Shown here: positions 42,456 through 53,344 of the stretch, piece after piece
Position numbering within the stretch: position 1 is the stretch's first letter
Layout of the letters: each line of letters opens with the position of its first letter
Source of the DNA: Salvia splendens
Lineage: Eukaryota > Streptophyta > Magnoliopsida > Lamiales > Lamiaceae
DNA length: 64,000 nt
Reading direction: 5' to 3'
Assembly: GCF_004379255.2 (NCBI RefSeq)
Contig: NC_056036.1
Location: forward strand, 42,557,576-42,621,575
Notes under the pieces: generated by a model
Told to the model about the DNA's origin: nothing
Seen by the model: the letters and a program-made list of their open reading frames with translations, nothing else
Database searches by the model: none
Position numbers and translations under genes: made by a program

Positions 42456-45325
42456 ATGGCATCCGCGGTGGTTCCGTTTTCTATCTCCGGTAATAATTTA
42501 GACGCTTCTGCTTGTGGATTCGTTGCGATCTTCCCCGAAACTCCCCCCATTAATACTGTGCATGTTCGCTTTGTGTTTCAGTTTTAATTAGTGCTCTATT
42601 CTATGTTTCTGTATCCAAATGATTTCAACTCTAACCACGAGATTTAGAATGCGTGTTCTGTTTGTTTTTTTTGTGCCGGCTAAGATGATTGTAAACTATT
42701 TTCTCGGTTCTATCGCAGGGGGAAATCATGTAAAGACCAGCGGTATTTCGATGGCGAACTCCGGTGGTTTGGCGAAGACGCAGCTGTTAGCAATTCGAAG
42801 CAAGGCTCGCACTCGCAACAACCGTGATTTGTCCGTTTGCGCTGAGTATAAGTATGAAATCCCTAGCTAGAATTTTGTTTGAATTATTAGGAGGAATATA
42901 AATTAACACGCACGCTTAAAATGATGCAGTTTTGTCTTGAATTAATTTATAAAATCAGATGATAGTAGTCTTAATGTATGCTTTGAGGTAAAACCCCCCT
43001 GTGGGGTTCTCGGTAGAAGACTGAGTTCGTATATGTGTTGTTTTGTGGTAGTGGCTATATTTGCAGGTTATTTGTCTGAATCATTTTCATGATCCACTCT
43101 TCACTTACTTTTTTTTATTGAGGAAAATGCTTTTGGTTGACTTGTCTGGATCATGGACTTCGTGGTCATGTAATTCATGGCTTTGATGAGTTACATATGG
43201 TTGTTTTAGCTAAAGTTTCTAGTCATTCATCCTCCTTCTATCTTGACACGAGGAATGATGTAATGCTACTCTAATCTGGCTTGGTATTTTCATGCTTCTG
43301 CTTTCTTAGCATTCCCTTGCTAGATGTAAATTTGGGACCTTTCATCCTTCAAGCATTGTATATTGGGAAATCATATTTGTGTCTATTCTATACTATTTCA
43401 AACATTTAATAAAAAGAGAATTGATGCAGGCATGAAGGATGATGTTTTGAGGTAAATTGTTTGGGGACAGTTGGCTAGTTAAGTATGCTTGGTGTTATAG
43501 GTCATGGATTTCGTGAAGTGTGTCGCAACAGGTTTAGGGCTTTAGTGGGAACTGGGAAGTAAGTTTCTTGTTATATTTGGTCAAAGTTAACCACCTTGCT
43601 TGTGTTTTGGCTTCTCTATGTCTAGCTGGAGTTATCTATCATTTTATTATAGAAAATTGGTCGTATTCGTGTGGATGTCATCTCTTTGCAACTTAAATCC
43701 ATATCGCTCCTGCTATTGCTGTTATACTTGTACTCATTGCCTTTTGGCTGTGGCTGGCTGCTGCATATGGATTTGAAATTCTGCTCTCTTCCTTTTCATT
43801 CTATATACTATGCAAGTACAAACCGTGGATCATGGCATAAGTCTATGAAGATAATCTCTCAGTCTTGTGATATATGGATTTTACACTCTTATGTTTATCG
43901 GAGTAACCAATGTGCTAATAGTAATAAAAATTGGATTTTACACTGTTATGATTATATGGATTTCTTAAAGGCATAAATCATTGGTGCCATTTACCAGCTA
44001 TAAGTGGCACTACCTGTTGATTTATAAGATCTTTCTTTGTACTTGCAGTGACCGCAATGGTGGAAATGGGGCTGATTTTGCAGCTGGCTTCATTATAGGA
44101 GGTGCAGTATTTGGAACACTTGCTTATATTTTTGCTCCACAGGTAAGTTTATATCTTTTATATCTCGCGTGCTACATTTTTTTAAATCCCAGAAGCTTAA
44201 TCTAAAGCACATTGGGGCTCTGTTGGTCATGCTGTATTATATTTGTGAGATAAAAAGGTGGAAGTTTTGGATTTGTTGACATCACTAGTCAAAAAAGTTG
44301 TTGAGACTCTTGAAAGTCAGTTGTGTCAAATATAGTGCGAGTGTATATTTCAGAAAGACCTTCCGTGCTAGGAATGGTGTTTATTTTGGAAGGTTCCCTA
44401 AAACACACACATATTGATCAATTTGGACAACTTGAGTATGAATGGACTTTAGCTCATGGCATCTCTTTTCTCTTGGGAACTCTGCTGTCATTACTGCAGC
44501 TTTAAGCATCTATATTTTTATTTTTGGCCTGGATGGGGCACTTTGCATACCTTTCGCAAGGTCCATCATTTGGATCTTCTGCAAATTACATGACATACAA
44601 TTTGAATAGATTTTTCTAAAACTTTGTAAATGACAACAGGAATATTAGACCCGTCTTCTTCATTAAGATGTGTTTCAAATGCCTTAGAATGTTGACCTTA
44701 GTCAAACCTATTTGAACTCAGCATAGTAGGTCGAACACCAATTATGTTTGAACCTCTAGGAGCCACTAATAGTATATTTGAACCAAGTCTTTCTACTCAA
44801 TACAGTTCATTAGTTTCCACATGGATTGAGAGCTATTTAATCACATTGAGTTTAGTGCTTCACATATTATGTGGGAGAAATTGCTCTTTTACACAAAATA
44901 CTGCTTTGGCAGAAGGAAAATGCTGCTGTGGAAGGCACACAAACATGATACACGTCAAAACTTATGCCACTATCATACAATTCATTGATTCAATGTATAC
45001 ACTCTGATTTTATTTCTGTTTCAAGATAAGAAGATCTCTGCTAAATGAAGACGAAGCTGGATTCAGAAGGGCCAAGCGTCCGGCATACTATGATGAAGGT
45101 TTAGAGGTAATGGTCGTATCTGCAACTTTCTTGCGCTGATCACCCACCAATTTCTTGACCATTCTCTTTCTGAAATTACAGAAAACCCGGCAGACCTTAA
45201 ATGAGAAAATCGGCCAACTCAACTCAGCTATTGACAACGTCTCCACCCGTTTGAGAGGCGGCAATAATCTGCCCCAGGTGCCTGACGAGAGTCTTGAGAC
45301 TGATGCTGAGGAAGCTGCACTGTAA
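42456..45325 (+). CDS. Small plastid-type membrane protein (At1g42960-like, unknown function)
   Basis: Five exons, 42456-42489, 42719-42851, 44049-44142, 45026-45106 and 45182-45325, encode 161 residues with consistent phase. The first ~60 residues are rich in Ser, Ala, Thr, Lys and Arg, like a chloroplast transit peptide. A Gly/Ala/Phe membrane segment follows (GADFAAGFIIGGAVFGTLAY). After it comes a charged stretch RRSLLNEDEAGFRRAKRP and YYDEGLE, then a helical segment KTRQTLNEKIGQLNSAIDNV that should form a coiled coil, and an acidic end. From memory this resembles a conserved plant protein found in the inner chloroplast envelope; no activity is known to me. The 1.2 kb intron 2 holds nothing recognisable. 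Confidence 0.8.
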
Positions 45326-46173
45326 GGACTGGTTTTCTTACATCTCCATGGTTGCAGCATGTTCGATCTTTCCCGTTTTAATAGTTGGTTTGTTGAGCAT
45401 GTGAATGGATGCTTTCAGTGCATAACAGTTTATCTCCATTGGCAAACTTCATTATGAGTAGGAAGAACACCTCAACTTTAGAAATTATTTGTTCATGGCA
45501 TATCTGAGGAGCTTATTTTCTACTATTTGACATTTTGTTTTCCTAATAAAGATTGTTGTACCGTATATTGTTGGTGCTCACATGACCACCCGAGTTTCGG
45601 CCACTTCGGATTTTCAGATGGCGATCTAGGGATGTTCGTTCAGCCCAAACCTACAGGTTGATCTAAATAGTCTGTTAAATATAGAGGTTTAAGGCTAATA
45701 ATTTTAGCCCGGTAAGTCTCTAGTCTAATTTTTCATAAAATTTTTAGATTGTGAATTCTATGCTTATTCTATATATATGATCATTAATAAACAGAAATTT
45801 TATCATTAGATTTTAGGTGATTAGGTCAGTTAGCCTATTGAACTAGTCCAAAACTCGAACATTTAGAATTAAAATTGTAAATTTCTAACTCCGTAAACTT
45901 TTAACTTGAGTAGTAATCTGCAATCCAAATATGACTTATCCAAATATAACTTGGATACAAAATTTTTTTTGGAATACGAAACCAAAATTTTCCTTAAATT
46001 TGGGGAAATAAAAGAGAGAGACACGTAACATTTGCCTCAAAAGCAGAATTCTTTACGTCTTTTCCGTTCCTTTCATACTTAATAAATCATCCAATAATAA
46101 AAAGAAACAGAAATTTGTGGAAGCAAAAAAAAAACATAAAAATAGGAGGCCGAGTCCCAATCCGACCCGGATC
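45326..46173. other. Convergent spacer
   Basis: The 3' UTR of the plastid-type gene occupies about the first 240 bp (AATAAAG at 45544). The rest is AT-rich with nothing recognised. The neighbouring gene is on the opposite strand. Confidence 0.5.
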
Positions 46174-46749
46174 CTAGAGAAGGACGGGTTCGGGTTGGGC
46201 CGGATCCGAACCGGACGAAACAAAGAGGCGAATTTGATCCAGAAATGTCAGATGCTGCGGCCGATCCTTACGCTTCACGTATCCCCTCGCCGCCTTCTCC
46301 GTGTAGCAGTTATACGCCTCCTCCTCCTCCCCCTCTCCTCCGCCGCCGCTCCTCCGCCACATCGCCTCCGCGTAGCTCCGGTGCGCGTAGTACGCCTCCG
46401 CCTCCACGATCGCCGTCTCCGCGTCGTCATCGGTGTGGATCTGGATCTGGATCGGGCGGCGCTCGTAGTGGCCGCGCGAGATCCCCTCGAGGTCGTCCAT
46501 CCTGGCGAGCGCGGCGGTGGAGACGGCGTAGAGCTCGCCGGAGACGCGGTGGCCGCGGCCGGGAAGGTCGAGGAGGAAGGGGACGCGGTAGGGGCCGCAG
46601 ACGAGGGGGAGGCGGAGGGCGGTTCGGCCGGAGCCGGCGAAGGCGGCGTCGCCGGAGGAGATGAGGTCCTGGAGGAGGTGGTGGTTGGAGAAGCCTTGCT
46701 TCAGAGTGCCGTAGGTGAATATCAGCGTCGCCGCGGCCGGCACTCCCAT
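46174..46749 (-). CDS. Gamma-glutamylcyclotransferase-like protein (GGCT/AIG2 fold)
   Basis: A single-exon minus-strand gene of 191 residues. The signature [16 protein letters not shown] is at residues 11-26, which forms the substrate loop. The conserved acidic residue expected to be catalytic is Glu88 ([15 protein letters not shown]). [11 protein letters not shown] is at 71-81. Homologs such as Arabidopsis At3g02910 are annotated as putative gamma-glutamylcyclotransferases, which release 5-oxoproline from gamma-glutamyl amino acids; activity of this branch is not certain. The body is strongly GC-rich compared with its surroundings, and a poly-Glu/Gly insertion (residues 134-143) lies in the linker. 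The C-terminal tail is Pro-rich. The start codon is the only one before the conserved block. Confidence 0.9.
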   Translation of the reverse strand: MGVPAAATLIFTYGTLKQGFSNHHLLQDLISSGDAAFAGSGRTALRLPLVCGPYRVPFLLDLPGRGHRVSGELYAVSTAALARMDDLEGISRGHYERRPIQIQIHTDDDAETAIVEAEAYYAHRSYAEAMWRRSGGGGEGEEEEAYNCYTEKAARGYVKRKDRPQHLTFLDQIRLFVSSGSDPAQPEPVLL

Positions 46750-46873
46750 GGCGGAATTCGCTTTTTGCTTGCTTCGGGAATTGTGGAGATTTCTCTCTCT
46801 CTCTCTCTATTTGAGAGAATTATGATGTTTTCGTACGGTAATTTACCATTGAAATGATTGCTCCGCTGCTGCT

Positions 46874-46890
46874 CTATATATATATAATGT
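46874..46890 (-). promoter_or_regulatory. TATA box of the GGCT-like gene
   Basis: On the minus strand the text is CATTATATATATATAG. It lies about 125 bp upstream of the start codon, which leaves a leader of about 95 nt containing a CT/GA tract (46794-46808). Confidence 0.5.
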
Positions 46891-47984
46891 GTGTTACTGT
46901 GTGTACGTATCCGTGGTATCTGGTTGGCCGTTTTTATTTGAGAATTAAAAAATGACAATAAAAAATAAAAAGGGATGGGCCCGCTTATTTGATTTGTCTC
47001 TTCCTTTTTCTCCATTGCCCTTATCAATTCCTTTAAAGAAGCAAAACGAAAAATATTACTCCTATGTCCATGATAATTGTCACTATTTTTCATTTTTGTC
47101 ATTCCATAATAATTATCACATTTCATTTTTATCATAAATAATAAATAGGTCTCACACTCCACTAACTCATTCTACTCACATTTTATTTTAAAACCAATAT
47201 AAAAATATAAGTTCCACATTTAACTAATTTTTCCAATTAACTTTTATTTAAATTTCTTAAAACTCGTGCTCATAATAGGTGAAATAATTATTGTGGGATA
47301 GAGAGAGTACTTTCTTTCTACTTTTAAAACATCATTCCGATTTGCATATGCACCTTGTGAAAACTCACCTTGACCAACATTATCATTGCTTTCTTTCACT
47401 TACAAAAGAATAAAAATATGTTCGATAACGAGAGGTAAGATGAACAAAATTCATCGACTATTTTTAATTATTAAGCTAATTTAATTGGTATTTTTAAAAT
47501 AGAAATATCAAATCTCTTGTTTGTTTTTCTCTCTTTCAGTATTTTATTTTCTCTGTGCTTAAAATCACGTGTAACAAGAAGTGCTATATATAAAGTGAGA
47601 TGAAAAGTATGTTTCATTTCTCTCTGCTTTATTTTCTTTCCACCTTCCCTATTTTATTCTCCAAATGTTGTAAATGAAGTAAATACGAGTTGAAAAAAAG
47701 TTAGGGTATGTGACCACGGACGAATAGAAAAGTGTTTAAAACTAGTACTAGTAAGATTAATTACATGAAAAAGTATGTGAATTTTAAATACATATATTTT
47801 TGTTATGGTAGCATCAAAGCCATTCTGGCATGTGATCATTTCTGGTAAAGTTGATGTCACAATTAGCAATTTAGGTAATGAAGAAAATAGGTGTCTCCAA
47901 ATTATATAGAACTCATTAAATTTGGTCGTTTAGCTTTAATGAACATTAATTATTAAATTTGAACAATCTAGTCACTTGTACTTA
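46891..47984. other. AT-rich spacer
   Basis: No supportable gene. It holds a Stowaway-like MITE at 47059-47307 and ends at the TTA target site of the next element. Confidence 0.5.
47059..47307. mobile_element. Stowaway-like MITE
   Basis: The left end is CTCCTATGTCCATGATAATTG and the right end TTATTGTGGGATAGAGAGAG, imperfect inverted copies, flanked by TA on both sides. Length 249 bp, non-coding. It lies 310 bp upstream of the GGCT-like start codon. Confidence 0.65.
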
Positions 47985-48567
47985 GAGCATCCACGATCCT
48001 AAGCTCGCCCTATGCACTGCCACGTCAACATTTTATCCTCCTACCTTTCCACCTGAAGTGGGGCGCCCTAAGGCACGCTCTAAAGGGAGCCATAATCATT
48101 TTCTTTTATTTAAATATTTAAATAACTAAAAAAATTGGGAAAAACCTTACTTTCGTTTATAAAATTAATCATCTTAATAACTCGAAGAAGTAAATTCTCG
48201 TTTCACCGAATTCTACTTTTTAATCATAATTTTATTTATTCATTTTCCCAATCATACTAATTAAATATAACCTTATTGTGAATAAATTCGTATAAATCTA
48301 AAACTATTTAGGGGCCTACTTTAACGAAGCTAACGAATAATTAGTAAGGCACTAAGCATTTTTAATAATTAGTTTTTCAAATATCTCAACTAGCGTTTGT
48401 AGACCAATGGTTAGGATAATTGTCTTTTAAGCAATAGATCCGGGTTCGACTCCTGGCAAATGCATTTTTAAGGAAAATGCGTGCAAAAAATCAAATCGTC
48501 CGTCGTTCGCCACTGTGGCGCGCTCGAGGCATCGGACGGCCTATCATCCGCCCCACTGTGGATGCTC
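47985..48567. mobile_element. PIF/Harbinger-type MITE carrying a tRNA-like sequence
   Basis: The ends read GAGCATCCACGATCC and, inward from the right, GAGCATCCACAGTGGGG. They are flanked by TTA on both sides (47982-47984, 48568-48570). The 583-bp interior has no coding capacity but contains a 72-bp tRNA-like sequence (48393-48464). GC-rich subterminal sequence lies at both ends (GGGGCGCCC near 48060, GCGCGCTCGAGG near 48518). Confidence 0.8.
48393..48464 (+). pseudogene. tRNA-like sequence, decayed tRNA-Gly type with UUU anticodon
   Basis: The 72-nt sequence folds as a cloverleaf. The acceptor stem is GCGTTTG/CAAATGC with one G-U pair and discriminator A. The D-arm contains GACCAATGGTTAGGAT. 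The anticodon stem is ATTGT/GCAAT around the loop CTTTTAA (anticodon TTT). The T-arm is CCGGG-TTCGACT-CCTGG. Overall it is closest, from memory, to plant nuclear tRNA-Gly(UCC), which would have CTTCCAA in the loop. Almost all differences are C-to-T or G-to-A, including both loop changes, as expected for decay of methylated DNA. It is most likely a pseudogene captured by the MITE. An active tRNA-Lys is unlikely because the body is not Lys-like. Confidence 0.65.
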
Positions 48568-48570
48568 TTA

Positions 48571-49024
48571 GCAATAATTGCAATCTTTTGATCTTCTTCC
48601 AGAAGCAGCTACTCTCAAATCATTCTGCAATGACCACATATTTTTTCTTTATTATCCTCATTTTTAATAAATACTCCACTATATGTAGTTCACACATAGT
48701 ATATCATTATATAATTAGATAAATTGTCAGAACAATTATAAAATTTAGTAATATTGTGTTCAAATTACTGTATAATTTAAATTATATTAATCTAGTATTA
48801 TTCAATTAGTGTAGTCTGAGAGTCAGAATTTCTTTTCAAGCCGAAGCTTTAGTATATGACTAAATCATTCATCTATGCTCGTTATTCTCATCGTTTTAAA
48901 TGAATATCAATAAACTACATTGACATTTTGTTAAATTTATGTTAGTTGAATTTATTTATTTAAAAAAATTGTTGAAAAAGTTATGAAATATCCTTATAAA
49001 TACACGATGTAAAATGGCACTATA

Positions 49025-49066
<42 letters not shown>

Positions 49067-49218
49067 TATTATTATTATTATAGAAAAAAAAAGAAACGTA
49101 TTGGGCTTAGGATTTCCTTTCCCTCTCTTTATTTCAATTGAAAAAACATTGTCCACATTCATTTCCTCCCATTCTTCAAATTTCACCACAAACTCCACTA
49201 TTTCTGCCCCTGCAATCA
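48571..49218. other. Spacer and PLATZ promoter region
   Basis: AT-rich; contains the AAT/ATT microsatellite (49027-49081) and, from about 49110, the probable PLATZ 5' leader. No other gene seen. Confidence 0.5.
49027..49081. repeat. AAT microsatellite followed by its inverted form
   Basis: About 13 AAT units run directly into about six ATT units. The junction is palindromic and could form a hairpin. It lies about 140 bp upstream of the PLATZ start. Confidence 0.85.
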
Positions 49219-50248
49219 ATGGTGAGTAATCCAAACTCTCTGCTTCAATTAATAGCAATACCGCGTCGATCGGCGCCATCACTTCACGATTTCAACAGTA
49301 TTCATGCATTTCATTGATCATTGAGTATGTGTGTGTCAGTGCGTGTGTGTTTTTCCGATCAATTCTTTCGATTAGTACAGTTTTGAGGTGAATAGATTCA
49401 TTATTGATTCTCCGATCACGATTTCAGGTCAGTTTCTACGGCGGAGAAGAAGCCGACGGCCGCGGCAGCAGCAAGTGGCCGCCGTGGCTGCGGCCGCTGC
49501 TGCAGAGCAGCTTCTTCGGCCAATGGAAGGCGCACGCGGCGACGGCGCACAAGAGCGAGTGCAACATGTTCTGCTTGGATTGCATCGCCGCGCCGCTCTG
49601 CTCACTCTGCCTCGACTTTCACAAGGATCACCGCCGTATTCAGGTCAGATTCTCGGGATTTCGTCTCCGATCGCTGAAATTTCACCTCGCGCCGTTCGAT
49701 TTTGACGAGTTAGGGTTTGATTTTGATCCGCAGATGCGGAGATCGTCGTACCACGACGTGATTAGAGTGGGGGAGATTCAGAAGTTTCTGGATATCGGAG
49801 GTGTTCAGACCTACATTATCAACAGCGCGAAAATCGTGTTTCTGAATCAGCGCCGCCGCCCTCAGCCGCGCCACGGGAAAGGCGCCGCCGCCAATTCCTG
49901 TTGCGTCTGCTACCGCAGCCTCCTCGATTCCTTCACTTTATGTTCCATTGGCTGCAAGGTCTAAATCTACGAATTCGAATGTGAATTTTGCTGATTCGAA
50001 TTTGGTCGATTGATTGATTATGCAAGTCCAAATTAAATCCCCTAAATTTCACCACTCTTTTGCTGTAGATCGTCGGAACATCGAAGAATTTCGATAAGGA
50101 GAAGATGAGGATTGATGATGGCGGCGGGGCCTCCGACTCCGACGAGTCGTCGGAGACGTTGACCGCTGCCTGCTTTCATAAACAAGCTTTTGGAAGGAAA
50201 GCGCAGAGCTTCACTCCATCGACTCCGCCACAGACTGCCGTGGCATAG
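49219..50248 (+). CDS. PLATZ-family zinc-dependent DNA-binding protein
   Basis: Four coding exons, 49219-49221 (only the ATG), 49428-49643, 49734-49958 and 50069-50248, encode 207 residues in phase. PLATZ proteins are plant-specific zinc-binding proteins that bind A/T-rich DNA and repress transcription; some act with RNA polymerase III factors. The family core is clear: [15 protein letters not shown], then [64 protein letters not shown] and a second zinc motif C-x2-C-x10-C-x3-C in exon 3, then IVGTSKNF. One feature is odd: the first zinc motif should read C-x2-H, but here the Cys is Trp34 (codon TGG at 49524-49526) while His37 remains. The C-terminal tail is short and Ser/Asp-rich. Confidence 0.9.
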
Positions 50249-50574
50249 CGGCGGAAAGGCGTTCCTCGCCGAGCTCCCACCGGCGCCATTTTAACTGAAT
50301 AATGCATTATGTTTATTATGCGTTTGTTACATAGTGAAAAGGATAAATTAGAATTCAAAATAAAATTAAAAAAAGTAAGCAAAATATGCTGTGTAGTGTA
50401 GCATAGTAGTTTGTTTGTAACATAGTTGTATGGAGTAGTAAATAGAAAATAAATAAAAGGCCTTTTAGAGTATCGGGTATCGAAATATAAAGGGCCTTTT
50501 AGAGTATCGGGTATCGAAATATTCGATATCGGCATGTGCGGGTATTCGATATCAGGTCAGGTTTTTTTTTAAGG
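50249..50574. other. PLATZ 3' region
   Basis: T/A-rich sequence without a gene. A 38-bp phrase (AAGGGCCTTTTAGAGTATCGGGTATCGAAATAT) occurs twice in tandem at about 50456-50522. Confidence 0.5.
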
Positions 50575-51210
50575 GGGATCAACGATGGTTCCCCATCTAC
50601 CCCTGAAGTGACTCAGACCCCCGGCCTAACGGTCGGAGGTGAAGCGTCTTACCACCGAACTGCGCTTCGTTGTCTTGGAGGGGACCAACGGGTCCACCAA
50701 CCTCCCCTGGCACGGGTCCAGACCAGTTAACCTATCTCCCGGAGGTGAAGCTTCTTACCACCAAACTGGGTCCAGACCAGTTAACCTATCTCCCGGAGGT
50801 GAAGCTTCTTACCATCGAACTGCGCTTCGTTGTCTTGGAGGGGACTAACAGGTCCACCTACCTCCCCGAAGTGACTCGGACCCCCGGCCTAACGGTCGGA
50901 GGTAAAGCGTCTTACCACCGAACTGCGTTTCGTTGTCTTGGAGGGGACCAACGGGTCCACCTACCTCCCCTGGCACGGGTCCAGACCAGTTAACCTATCT
51001 CCCGGAGGTGAAGCGTCTTACCACCGAACTGCGCTTCGTTGTCTTGGAGGGGACCAACAGGTCCACCTACATCCCCTGGCACGGGTTCAGACCAGTTAAC
51101 CTATCTCCCCCAGCTCCTAGGTCCAGGCCAGTGAACTCATCACCAGTTAACCTATCTCCCCTAGCTCCTGGGTCCAGGCCAGTGAACTCATCACCCAGGG
51201 GAAATTAATC
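50575..51210 (-). repeat. Complex tandem repeat of tRNA-related units
   Basis: The block CTTACCACCGAACTGCG and close variants recur five times (about 50648, 50754, 50808, 50911, 51018). ACCAGTTAACCTATCTCCC also recurs five times, and CTTGGAGGGGACCAAC four times. On the minus strand each unit contains CGCAGTTCGGTGGTAAGACG followed by GGGGGTCTGAGTC or similar, which looks like A-box and B-box text of a tRNA-derived SINE head. The units vary from about 55 to 180 bp by internal loss. The open frames seen across it are repeat artefacts. Confidence 0.7.
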
Positions 51211-51221
51211 CCCAAGATGCG

Positions 51222-51300
51222 GCTCTCAGAGGTCGAACACGTGACTTCTAGGATGACGCGGTATCCTTGCCCCTCTACCACTTGGGCTAAGGGGCATGGA
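51222..51300 (-). repeat. tRNA-derived (SINE-like) Pol III head
   Basis: On the minus strand an A-box (TAGCCCAAGTGG, 51289-51278) is followed about 40 nt later by a B-box-like GTTCGACCTC (51238-51229). The spacing fits an internal RNA polymerase III promoter. The flanking arms do not make a full cloverleaf, so this is a tRNA-related repeat head, not a tRNA gene. It directly adjoins the tandem array and is in the same orientation. Confidence 0.55.
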
Positions 51301-53149
51301 TATTTCCAAAAAAACGGACTCTCATTTTACCCGCACTAATAAAGACCATGACTCCATGAGGGAGAAGATGGATAAGCCAAACACCACTCTTATTCCTCAA
51401 CTTGTGATCGGATAGTTACGTTTAACCGAAATATGTATGTGACTAAATATGAACTAATATTTACTTGTAATATGATGGTTCTGACAAATTATTATATCCA
51501 ATTTTTGTTGGGTCTTGATAGTTTAATGTTTCATAGTAATAAATTAATATTTTCTTAAATTCGTTGATCGTCTTGTATTCGGCTGCAACCGTTTCTATAT
51601 AAAAAGAAAAACAAGGAAAAAGTTGATTTCATATTTATTTTAGTGAGTTGGAAAGTGAAGCCTTGATTTTAATTTTACAAAGAGAGAGTATTATACTAAT
51701 TGACTAAATGGATTATTACTAGTAGTGGAGAATGGAGTCAATAATTTGGAAATTTTCAGTTGAATATTTCTTGTTTTTATGTGGGTGAAAAGTTCTTCCT
51801 GGGGGTGCTCCTCCAATTTTTATTTAGTTTCGTGTCAAGAAAATAATCAGCAACTTTTGGCAGAAATAAAGGGGCAACCACCAAATCAAGCATTAACATT
51901 CATCAGTGGTGTTTCCATTTAATTGAAATTATAGTATTTTTTTTGTTAATGGGGCACTAACATCGTAACATCACTTAAACATATTTTCAAACTCTGAAAA
52001 TTAATTAAATTAATCATAAAATTTAAATTTATTCTTAATTATTTTATAATAAAAAAATATTCGTCACATATATAAAATATATTGTTTATATTTTCAATAA
52101 AATGTGCTGTTGTTTTCTATAAATAAATAATATTGTTTAACTAATCAGCAGCGATGTCTATCCACAGCTATATCTAATAAGGAGTACAATACTATTTTAC
52201 TATATTACAGATAATTGAAAACAGATATTCAGAGTTTATCTTTTTGGTTTTGAAAGATGCAAGACTAAATAGTTACTTACTCCCAAAAATTTAATAACTT
52301 CATACTTTTTTTACAATTTGCTTTTTGTCTAATCAAATGATGTCCATTTATTTCATCACTATATTCTTCAAGGGCCAAAATGCTCATGCCTGTGCCTCCA
52401 TCCTTTCTTCATCTTTTTATACAATTACTAGCGGACAACTATATTTAGATATTATTCCATTTAATCTGCTCTTTAAGACATGACACCTAAAGTGATCCTG
52501 AAAATTAAATCTATGAAAATTTAAATTTCTTTAATTTTTTTATTCATAAAGGCACCTCATAAAGTGATGGATCATATGCCAAACTTCAGCACAAAACATT
52601 TTAGTACGAATAAATAACCGAACATGGAGATCAATCAAGCAATCAAATCAATGTACTTTTATAACTAATTATAATCCGATTGAAATAAAGACGATTACCA
52701 TCAAATTCCACTATTGTTGCTTGATTTAAGTGTCGCCATCTCAGTGTCCTATCCTATATTATGACAATATTAAAATTTGATCTTATTCAATGATTTTTGT
52801 ATCAATTTGGTAAAGACGAAAACAACTAGTACTTCTTTACACAAGAGACACACTAACTTAGACGTTGATTCGATGCCAACTTTTGTTTTAACCATGATTG
52901 AAAGAGACTCAAATAATTGAGTTTTTTTCTCTTCTCGAAATAAGATAAATAATAATTCCTTATTTTATTCATAAATTATGGTTACTTGAATCCTTATGTA
53001 AGTTGAACTCTTGATCTATCTATTGATTGAGAGAGGATGAAATAATTGAGATTTTTTCTCGATTTTTTAACTAGATATAATCCTTGTTACCACCTAAGTT
53101 GTGTTTTATGTTGTACTTATAGAATAATTTAGTTGATATAGGTTGGTAT
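51301..53149. other. AT-rich spacer
   Basis: About 1.85 kb without a supportable gene, tRNA or transposon end. Only scattered A/T runs were seen. Confidence 0.55.
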
Positions 53150-53344
53150 TCATAAATAAGATGTGTTTTCTTCATCAGCGTCACAGAGTAATTTCTTCAA
53201 ATGGCGGAGTGTACTTGATAGCTGGCTGATGTAAACCTGATCTAGTTCCACATTATCCGCAGAGACACAATCCTCAGCAATGCTGAGAACCTTCAATAAC
53301 TGACGAGTCCCTGATCTTAGAGTACTAACATGATCTGACATCAA
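53150..53344 (-). pseudogene. Possible gene fragment, unknown family
   Basis: A 64-codon minus-strand frame with protein-like composition in an AT-rich spacer. It begins MMSDHVSTLRSGTRQLLKVL and is mostly helical, with QVYISQLSSTLRHLKKLL and an acidic end. No family was recognised, and no neighbouring exon with matching phase was found. The codon usage looks more coding-like than the surroundings, so it may be a stranded exon of a decayed gene. Confidence 0.35.

Noticed and set aside
46117..46857. Long plus-strand open frames (246 and 139 codons) opposite the GGCT-like gene
   Set aside because: They are antisense to a well-supported gene, consist of Arg/Ala/Pro/Gly runs caused by its high GC content, and match no family.
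48393..48464. Functional nuclear tRNA-Lys(UUU)
   Set aside because: The cloverleaf is good but the body does not resemble tRNA-Lys; it looks like a decayed tRNA-Gly in a MITE.
50536..51208. Plus-strand open frames with repeated LEGTN and PVNLSP words
   Set aside because: They are frames across the tandem DNA repeat; the repeat drifts between frames and has no start or gene context.
50575..51210. Repeat-spacer array that could be read as CRISPR-like
   Set aside because: Units are of unequal length and contiguous, without unique spacers, and the genome is a plant.
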